Part shown: positions 61,560 through 64,000 of the stretch, piece after piece | Numbering within the stretch: the stretch's first letter is position 1 | Layout of the letters: each line of letters begins with the position of its first letter | From: Ascaphus truei | Lineage: Eukaryota; Chordata; Amphibia; Anura; Ascaphidae | DNA: 64,000 nt | Assembly: GCA_036426205.1 (NCBI GenBank) | Contig: CM071573.1 | Location: 70,718,382-70,782,381, forward strand | Reading direction: 5' to 3' | Made by a program: the position numbers and the translations under genes | The notes under the pieces: generated by a model | Database searches by the model: none | What the model was told of the DNA's origin: nothing | What the model saw: only the letters and a program-made list of their open reading frames with translations

Positions 61560-62727
61560 ATTAAGACTATCACTTGTGAGCACATTCACATGTCAGACCT
61601 GTCTGCAACCCTGCCTTTCACCATTATCACTTGGCATACAGTGCTTCTACTGCAGCAAGGGATTCTGGGAAATGACATGCAAATGGGCACACGTGTCACC
61701 TTTTGCCTAAAATCCATTTTTACATGGAAACCTTTTAAAAGGCAAATGCTCTGCTGTTCACACAGCTTTTAAGCACAGCATGGGATTAGATGCAAAGCCA
61801 GTCAAACCACTCACAGACAGCTGTTTCAACCTTGTTGGTCTCATCATTGTGAGGTTGGCTGTAATGGCTTTGCAATTTTTGGGCTGGGTAGGTTTACTAT
61901 ACACATTATTTAAGTTATAGTGGGTGAAAAAGGCAACATAAAACCTCCACCGTTATCATATAGCCAATAAAGAATATGTATATATTTATAGATCTTGAAA
62001 GCTCGCACAAATAAAAGCATTTTGTAAGCCACAGAACGGTATCGACTATTTGTTTTTGATTTTTGTTATATATAATCTCGACATCTCTGCCATTTGCCAG
62101 CTCCCAATAAAAATGCAATCTACATTCATAGCCAACAAAGGAGTTATTTCAGAACAATTCCTAGTTCACAATAAGACAGAGAGTCATGATTTCCCAAGTG
62201 CATTTGATACTTCACAATGTATTACTTATTAATGAAGAATGACATGTGTAATTTCACTCTCAAGGTGCTCTTCCTGGGTTTACTGCACACTTTACATAGC
62301 GTTGCATACTATGTCATCCCATATAACATATAAAGCCCATCCCACAGTGCAAAGCTGCTGGTCCTTTGACCATTTTAGCCCATGGCGTTGCAATATGTTA
62401 CCCCAGAACTGAAGCAGATGCAGAAAATGTTTGTATCCGAGTAATTTGTCCCATCAGGGATGGTCTCCAGCAGACTTATCAGACAAGACTTCCTGTATAT
62501 ACTGTGACGAGGTACCTCTTTAATGTGGAGGATGGTGCCATTGGGCGGGCGGACAAACACCGGACGGTTGTCATTGACATCAATCACCTCCACCCTTAGC
62601 ATGGTGGTCCCCCACAGAGGGGGTCTGCCTTTGTCTGTGGCTACGACTGTTAGGTTAAACCTCTCAAAGGACTGCAGCAGCCTTTGGGACGTTACCAGCC
62701 CAGAGTTGCCATCAATGTGGAACGCCT
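30713..62727 (-). CDS. CDH23: Cadherin-23, 3' part: last extracellular repeats, TM and cytoplasmic tail (16 exons)
   Basis: Exons in transcript order: 62727-62516, 59082-58888, 57551-57438, 56901-56772, 55685-55422, 54327-54166, 47577-47321, 46375-46278, 45444-45324, 44903-44824, 43277-43237, 42636-42576, 36512-36383, 35555-35433, 32375-32262, 31036-30713. They sum to 2,426 nt (about 808 codons) and every phase matches its neighbour. About three quarters of the roughly 3,350-residue protein lies beyond the window. Visible: cadherin calcium motifs (DVNDNRP, DIDDNEP, DINDQPP, LDRE, DADEG), a membrane-adjacent domain, one TM helix, internal harmonin-binding helix and C-terminal PDZ ligand ITEL. 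Established: CDH23 pairs with PCDH15 to form the tip link gating hair-cell transduction, and binds harmonin inside. It converges on PSAP. One cassette exon (32375-32262) may be skipped in frame. Confidence 0.97.
32262..32375 (-). CDS. CDH23: CDH23 alternatively spliced cassette exon (mammalian exon 68 equivalent)
   Basis: 38 codons, phase 0-0, so skipping keeps the frame: [29 protein letters not shown] and AGDQSSVTE. Human encodes about 35 residues here, starting GSLLKVVLEDYLRLKKLFAQ. Established: the mammalian exon is included mainly in the inner ear and lengthens the tail between the two harmonin-binding sites. Inclusion in this species is inferred. Confidence 0.93.
32714..33151. mobile_element. 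MITE with TTAA flanks, 'agctgcagttca' family, copy 1
   Basis: Left ttaaagctgcagttcaagca, right ttgaactgcagctttaa: near-perfect terminal inverted repeats bounded by TTAA. The second copy is at 51901. A TTAA target suggests piggyBac- or Kolobok-type origin (inference). Confidence 0.8.
33707..33930. mobile_element. hAT MITE 'caggggtgcgcaaa' family with 8-bp duplication
   Basis: Starts caggggcgcacaaag, ends tttgcgcaccttag. ACCTAGAG is found before (33699-33706) and after, where it occurs twice in a row. Confidence 0.8.
34326..34674. mobile_element. Harbinger-like MITE with TTA duplication and long terminal repeats
   Basis: Left gccctcggccatgttccctg, right cagggagcctggccgagggc: near-complete complements over about 25 bp. 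TTA on both sides (34323-34325, 34675-34677). The shared core is at 34501-34549. Confidence 0.85.
34866..35010. repeat. 33-bp GC-rich minisatellite, 3-4 units
   Basis: gggtgtactcggcggctcac units start at 34875, 34908 and 34940; a decayed fourth follows. Open frames here are low complexity. Confidence 0.8.
35225..35345. repeat. Fold-back element with hammerhead-like apex, copy C
   Basis: Arms ggaacagctaacgtttcagg and cctgaaacgttagcagttcc. On the - strand the apex reads CTGATGA, an extra A, stem AGGG/CCCT with loop ACACTG, then GAAAC. It lies 88 bp from a CDH23 exon. Confidence 0.75.
35433..35555 (-). CDS. CDH23: CDH23 exon: internal harmonin-binding helix
   Basis: 41 codons, phase 0-0: [15 protein letters not shown], then [17 protein letters not shown] and QIMREGPIK. 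Established: this helix is the internal site bound by the harmonin N-terminal domain. It is nearly unchanged from human; one Ile is Met. Confidence 0.97.
36383..36512 (-). CDS. CDH23: CDH23 exon: cytoplasmic tail (acidic segment)
   Basis: 1 nt plus 43 codons: [39 protein letters not shown] and ARTH. Ends phase 0. Confidence 0.97.
37118..37580 (-). pseudogene. L2-type LINE 3' end, antisense
   Basis: The complement of the 49.7-50.15 kb L2 tail: ctttatttatatagcgccgt, gagctcacaatctaattgg and tgtgttttaagatgggtctt. No coding capacity left. 36513-37117 shows no other feature. Confidence 0.85.
37908..38235. repeat. Left arm of a large inverted repeat (partner 40545-41482)
   Basis: Complementary to the right arm over caaagcaaagatagtgatca, tgtcccgggattctaataac and gtcacaggtgg-type blocks. 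The two arms lie about 2.3 kb apart. Confidence 0.8.
38236..39480. other. No gene recognised between the large inverted arms
   Basis: 38.5-39.2 kb has an open frame of 173 codons on the - strand without recognisable motifs, and TTTTATT at about 38838. 39.2-39.45 kb is GC-rich then GT-rich. Looks like repeat sequence. Confidence 0.5.
39497..39900 (+). repeat. Pyrimidine minisatellite (ccctccattctctcc units)
   Basis: About 18 imperfect units of 18-25 bp, almost pure C and T on the + strand. It produces long Ser/Pro-rich frames on + and Glu/Gly/Arg-rich frames on -, which are artefacts. 39901-40140 continues as CT repeats and an AT-rich repeat end (gcgtcttagaatcgagg). Confidence 0.95.
40332..40527. 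repeat. Fold-back element with hammerhead-like remnant, copy D
   Basis: Arms tagtcaagccttctccctcc and ggagggagacggcttgacta, and cagcccgacgtacgtttc / gaaacgtacattgggctg. The apex has GGCTTAAGCC then GAAACGTACA, without a clean CTGATGA. Confidence 0.7.
40545..41482. repeat. Right arm of the large inverted repeat, interrupted by about 570 bp
   Basis: Mirrors 37908-38235; the arm is split near 40710 and 41275 by foreign sequence that includes the 86-bp palindrome. It abuts an L2 fragment at 41483. Confidence 0.75.
40727..40901. repeat. Perfect inverted repeat: 86-bp arms, 3-nt loop
   Basis: Arms 40727-40812 and 40816-40901 are exact complements around cca. Both arms contain caaacccagcaagctcaaac or its complement. 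No mismatch was found by reading base by base. Confidence 0.95.
41483..42360 (-). pseudogene. L2-type LINE fragment, antisense, split by an insertion
   Basis: 42056-42360 (antisense) encodes pieces such as [20 protein letters not shown] and [19 protein letters not shown]. 41483-41545 carries the adjoining part (agaagacatccttgagcaga). A GC-rich repeat (41541-42058) sits between. Confidence 0.85.
41541..42058. mobile_element. GC-rich element inserted in an L2 fragment
   Basis: Splits the L2 sequence between gggctga and gatgtaagg, with ctga at both borders. Left agcctgggtcccgctgc and right gcagcggggccttatact are imperfect inverted ends. Inside are poly-C and poly-G runs and repeated caaaccacgcccc. 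Relative at 11640-12120. Confidence 0.75.
42576..42636 (-). CDS. CDH23: CDH23 exon: cytoplasmic tail
   Basis: 61 nt: completes Gly, then [19 protein letters not shown] and two bases; human has [19 protein letters not shown]. Confidence 0.96.
43237..43277 (-). CDS. CDH23: CDH23 exon: juxtamembrane cytoplasmic segment
   Basis: 41 nt: completes Val, then [13 protein letters not shown] and one base. The basic HKRKLK stretch fits the cytoplasmic face. Confidence 0.96.
43369..43697. mobile_element. Tc1/mariner-like MITE, 'caggcataccccg' family, copy 1
   Basis: Left caggcataccccgcattaa, right cttaaactggggtatgcctg, TA on both sides. The relative at 56391 is about 95% identical by eye. Confidence 0.85.
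44034..44212. repeat. Pyrimidine tract followed by TA/GATA microsatellite
   Basis: 44034-44160 is nearly pure C/T; 44163-44208 is (TA)n with gatatata variants. Confidence 0.9.
44495..44735 (+). pseudogene. L2-type LINE 3' fragment
   Basis: Matches 49.73-49.94 kb: ctgactgccccacacctctg, ccacctttaagacccacctt and gcttggccccctgccgacgc. It lacks most coding sequence and the 3' tail. Confidence 0.85.
44824..44903 (-). CDS. CDH23: CDH23 exon: transmembrane helix
   Basis: 26 codons plus 2 nt. [20 protein letters not shown] is a single hydrophobic helix, followed by NWYYRT as the stop-transfer edge. Confidence 0.97.
45324..45444 (-). CDS. CDH23: CDH23 exon: membrane-adjacent domain end
   Basis: 1 nt plus 40 codons: [20 protein letters not shown], then [20 protein letters not shown]. 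The acceptor carries tandem AGs (ctaagag); phase selects the first. Confidence 0.96.
46278..46375 (-). CDS. CDH23: CDH23 exon: membrane-adjacent domain
   Basis: 32 codons plus 2 nt: [20 protein letters not shown], then [12 protein letters not shown]. Almost identical to human. Confidence 0.97.
46534..46813. mobile_element. hAT MITE 'caggggtgcgcaaa' family
   Basis: Starts caggggtgcacaac, ends tttgcgcacccctg. Flanks ATTTAATC (46526-46533) and ATTTAATG (46814-46821) differ at one base. 46822-47320 shows no other feature. Confidence 0.9.
47321..47577 (-). CDS. CDH23: CDH23 exon: end of EC27 and start of membrane-adjacent domain
   Basis: 2 nt plus 85 codons: [40 protein letters not shown] and [20 protein letters not shown]. 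The second half opens the ferredoxin-like membrane-adjacent domain; LSNITG holds an N-glycosylation sequon. Confidence 0.97.
48119..50150 (+). pseudogene. L2/CR1-type LINE: reverse transcriptase copy, 5'-truncated, frameshifted
   Basis: Longest LINE copy, antisense to CDH23 in the intron 54166/47577. Frame 1 (48214-48909): [65 protein letters not shown]. After a frameshift near 48835, frame 2 (to 49834) has [20 protein letters not shown], the catalytic YADDTQIY (about 49040), [11 protein letters not shown] and the C-terminal [20 protein letters not shown]. The 3' end has gactgtaagctcctcggggc and gcgctatataaataaagaca with a short acaata-rich tail. The frameshift makes it inactive. Fragments at 8360, 37118, 41483, 44495 and 63203 belong to the same or a close family. 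47578-48118 shows nothing else. Confidence 0.92.
50151..51900. other. CDH23 intron sequence without recognised features
   Basis: AT-rich unique-looking sequence. A 113-codon open frame at 51304-51645 has no recognised motif or splice context. Confidence 0.6.
51901..52359. mobile_element. MITE with TTAA flanks, 'agctgcagttca' family, copy 2
   Basis: Left ttaaagctgcagttcaggca, right gactgaactgcagctttaa. Interior blocks parallel copy 1 (tcagttctgta, ccctgccctcc...). Confidence 0.85.
52834..53125. repeat. Long fold-back element with hammerhead-like apex, copy E
   Basis: Near-perfect arms of about 120-130 bp (52834-52965 and 52990-53125), e.g. ctttattcaaaccatctaga and its complement. On the + strand the apex reads TTGATAA, an extra A, stem GTGTA/TACAC, GAAAC, then GAGTAGG. 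Confidence 0.85.
53401..53724. mobile_element. Harbinger-like MITE with TAA duplication
   Basis: Left ggccacgcttatagtc, right gactataagcgtggcc: 16-bp exact inverted ends, TAA on both sides (53398-53400, 53725-53727). The shared core is inside at 53517-53568. Confidence 0.9.
54166..54327 (-). CDS. CDH23: CDH23 exon: final cadherin repeat (EC27 region)
   Basis: 53 full codons: [37 protein letters not shown] and EEMKNIFVI. Human has [20 protein letters not shown]. The acceptor is the weaker type ctaag|GGG, after a T-rich tract. Confidence 0.95.
54870..55073. repeat. Interspersed repeat, relative of 14290-14410
   Basis: gcccaagacatacttgaaaa, tattacttcctggtaaaaca then an A/T-rich (aaataaataa) end, as in a retroposon-type tail. 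Confidence 0.7.
55422..55685 (-). CDS. CDH23: CDH23 exon: cadherin repeat ([11 protein letters not shown])
   Basis: Phases 2 and 1, 87 full codons. [35 protein letters not shown] and [18 protein letters not shown]. It ends in the split Gly codon completed by the next exon. Confidence 0.96.
55953..56068. mobile_element. hAT-like MITE, 'caccaacaggtcaggtttt' family, short copy with target duplication
   Basis: caggggtggccaattccagt at the left, actggagttgtccacccctg at the right. Flanks GTTTAGTA and GTTTAATA match at 7 of 8. Confidence 0.9.
56391..56722. mobile_element. Tc1/mariner-like MITE, 'caggcataccccg' family, copy 2
   Basis: Left caggcataccccgcattaac, right cttaaaccggggtatgcctg, TA flanks. 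A stray end fragment (tacaggcata) lies just upstream at 56361. Only 49 bp from a CDH23 exon. Confidence 0.88.
56772..56901 (-). CDS. CDH23: CDH23 exon: start of the last cadherin-type repeats
   Basis: 43 codons plus 1 nt: [18 protein letters not shown], then [18 protein letters not shown]. It has the sequon NVS and the calcium-binding DADEG motif. Confidence 0.96.
57438..57551 (-). CDS. CDH23: CDH23 exon: cadherin repeat end (DIDDNEP)
   Basis: 38 codons, phase 0-0: [17 protein letters not shown], then [17 protein letters not shown]. Close to human [17 protein letters not shown]. Confidence 0.96.
57835..58152. mobile_element. hAT MITE 'caggggtgcgcaaa' family, intact ends and perfect duplication
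   Basis: Starts caggggtgcgcaaagttc, ends tttatgcacccctg, CCTTAAGG on both sides (57827-57834, 58153-58160). The best-preserved copy of five. Confidence 0.95.
58163..58530. repeat. Interspersed repeat (frog-type, 'aggttgaactactatgtaac' end)
   Basis: aggaaggaatttatttctcc, gatgatgtgtcactggggtt and ataggttgaactactatgta recall a dispersed repeat common in amphibian and fish genomes. No second copy in this window, so the class is not fixed. Confidence 0.45.
58888..59082 (-). CDS. CDH23: CDH23 exon: cadherin repeat ([14 protein letters not shown])
   Basis: 65 codons, phase 0-0: [20 protein letters not shown] through [12 protein letters not shown]. Human reads [20 protein letters not shown]. Carries the DxNDN-type and LDRE calcium-binding signatures of one repeat. 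Confidence 0.96.
59363..59462. mobile_element. hAT-like MITE, 'caccaacaggtcaggtttt' family, left half
   Basis: caggggtgggcaactccaga, ccaccaacaggtcaggtttt and ccctgcttcagcacaggtgg; the right half is absent. Confidence 0.85.
59904..61524. mobile_element. 1.6-kb element 'cagttgaaccccattataac' with inner duplications
   Basis: Left cagttgaaccccattataac and right gtgctataacggagttga are imperfect inverted ends in TA-rich flanks. Inside, a block with aaccagctcccttctctcc and cggaggtacagggagggagg occurs three times (about 60165-60270, 60960-61040, 61065-61160), followed by a G-rich tandem part (61160-61420). No transposase is recognised. Confidence 0.65.
61526..61556. repeat. (TA)n microsatellite
   Basis: About 15 TA units directly after the 1.6-kb element. 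Confidence 0.9.
61791..61874 (-). ncRNA. Type I hammerhead ribozyme motif, one core substitution
   Basis: Read on the - strand: stem I distal 10 bp (TGCAAAGCCA with TGGCTTTGCA), an internal loop, stem I proximal 6 bp (CTCACA with TGTGAG), core ATGATGA, stem II GACC/GGTT with loop AACAA, GAAAC, loop AGCT, and cleavage triplet GTC before TGTGAG. The predicted cut lies between 61816 and 61815. Only C3 deviates (A for C). Established: such type I motifs are scattered in amphibian genomes and occur in Penelope-like retroelements. Probably catalytically impaired. Confidence 0.8.
62516..62727 (-). CDS. CDH23: CDH23 exon: cadherin repeat end (DVNDNRP)
   Basis: 2 nt plus 70 codons. Holds [35 protein letters not shown] and [13 protein letters not shown], the end of one cadherin repeat and start of the next. 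The acceptor is ctcag|AGGCG; a second AG two bases on makes the exact start slightly uncertain, but phase favours 62727. Confidence 0.93.
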
Positions 62728-63202
62728 CTGAGGAGAGAGTAGAGAAAACCCGCTTCTTTACATGTGACAGTTATCCTAAATATACAGAAAAAAAACACAT
62801 TACTTTAAAAAAAAAAATGCAGTCCCGCTAAAAAAACTAGAATTGGATTGTTATCAAGTGAGGGACATCAGACATATCAAACATTGCTCTATTATTTTTA
62901 ACGTTGGATGTATAATTTAACAGCTTTGCATATTAATGCATTGCAGTTAAAAGGTTTTCTAATATAAGCTTGAAAGTCTAACTCCGTCAAGAGGTATATT
63001 AATATATATAATGTAATGTCATATAACATGGGTAGGAGCTTGTTAAGGATTCATAGCTACCCAAGGAAAGAATGCTGCAGAGATATTTGGGTGAATAGGT
63101 GAAGGAATAAATAGATTTTGTTTTTGAAAACGCAACCAACTATAAAAAGAATCAGTATGTAACACAATATATCCATAATATATGACACACACATGTACTT
63201 TT

Positions 63203-64000
63203 CAGCCCCTGTCCTTACACCTGCTGTACAGACCAAAGTTTCTGAATATCTCTCTGCGATATCGTACCGAATGGCCCTCCATCGACATAAACTTAACATG
63301 TAAATTGTGTAAATGAGTTCCTCATATTTCCTCCCAAACCTGGCCCCACTACCTCCTTCCACATTACTGTTGCAAGTACTATCATACCCAGTAGCGCCAG
63401 CACGCTGCCTAGGGGTCACGCGCGGCTACTCTTTCACATTCTCCTCTCACATTCAAAAGGTAGCTAAAACCGGTCGTTTTTTCCTCTGCAATATTACAAA
63501 GATACGCCCGTTCCTCTGTTGCTCGACTTGTAAAACTCTGACACAGACCCTCATTCTCTCCCGTCTCGATTACTGTAACCTCCTGCTGTCCGGCTTTCCT
63601 GCCTCTCACCTGTCTCCCCTACAATCTATCCTAAACGCTGCTGCAGAATCATTCTACTTTTAAATCTGTCTCAGTGTCTCACCTGCTGAAATTCCTCTCC
63701 TGGCTTCCGATCAAATCCCGTATCACACACTCAATTCTCCTCCTCACTTTTAAAAGCATTACGCTCTTCTACTCCTCCTTACATCTCAGCCCTAATTTCT
63801 CGATGTACACCATCCCGACTCTTCCGTTCTGCTCAAGGATGTCTTCTCTCTACTCCTCTCCTGCCTTAAACTTTTCTCACTGACTGCTCCACACCCCTGG
63901 AATGCCCTTTCCCTCAATATCTGACTAGCACCCACTCTATCCACCTTTAAGACCCATCTTAAAACACACCTGTTTAAGGAAGCATATAAGTAGCTGCATG
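63203..64000 (+). pseudogene. L2-type LINE fragment running off the window
   Basis: Matches 49.08-49.87 kb of the longer copy: cttacacctgctgtacagac, then coding remnants [20 protein letters not shown] and [15 protein letters not shown], with small deletions and stops. 62728-63202 is AT-rich CDH23 intron with no exon seen. Confidence 0.9.

Noticed and set aside
1..64000. CRISPR arrays, prokaryotic operons, rRNA or tRNA genes
   Set aside because: None seen. Direct repeats are minisatellites or transposon copies, and the gene structure is plainly eukaryotic.

Overview
The window is vertebrate nuclear DNA, most likely from a frog (anuran amphibian). Two neighbouring vertebrate genes with many exons can be read in full frame, and the non-coding sequence is crowded with small DNA transposons, L2/CR1-type LINE fragments, fold-back repeats and microsatellites of the kind seen in frog genomes. 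The species cannot be named from the sequence alone. The two genes are prosaposin (PSAP, + strand, coding 13514-28054, complete) and the 3' part of cadherin-23 (CDH23, - strand, coding 62727-30713, about the last 808 codons). They lie tail to tail, as in mammals, with the stop codons about 2.7 kb apart. Layout: 1-13.3 kb is intergenic and almost all repeats, with no gene recognised. 13.3-13.5 kb is the GC-rich PSAP promoter/5' UTR, with a CLEAR-like GTCACGTGAT site 25 bp before the ATG. 13.5-28.05 kb holds 14 regular PSAP coding exons plus a 6-nt micro-exon. 28.05-29.17 kb is the PSAP 3' UTR. 29.2-30.7 kb is the convergent spacer and CDH23 3' UTR. 30.7-62.7 kb holds 16 CDH23 exons whose splice phases all chain; their introns carry most of the mobile elements. 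62.7-64 kb is intron with an L2 fragment that runs off the end. PSAP encodes the lysosomal precursor of saposins A-D, cofactors of sphingolipid hydrolases. CDH23 encodes the upper tip-link cadherin of hair cells; the exons here cover the last extracellular cadherin repeats, the membrane-adjacent domain, the transmembrane helix and the cytoplasmic tail with both harmonin-binding regions. The genes are neighbours by ancient synteny and have no known shared pathway. The most notable non-textbook signals are: (i) the 6-nt PSAP micro-exon GATCAG inside saposin B; (ii) the in-frame CDH23 cassette exon of 114 nt; (iii) a nearly complete type I hammerhead ribozyme on the - strand at 61791-61874 with one core substitution; (iv) a set of fold-back elements whose apices carry hammerhead-like core sequences; (v) a perfect inverted repeat with 86-bp arms and a 3-nt loop at 40727-40901; and (vi) a GC-rich core with E-box, CCAAT and CRE-like motifs shared by at least six repeat copies with different ends. 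No viral gene, toxin gene, CRISPR array or tRNA/rRNA gene was recognised.
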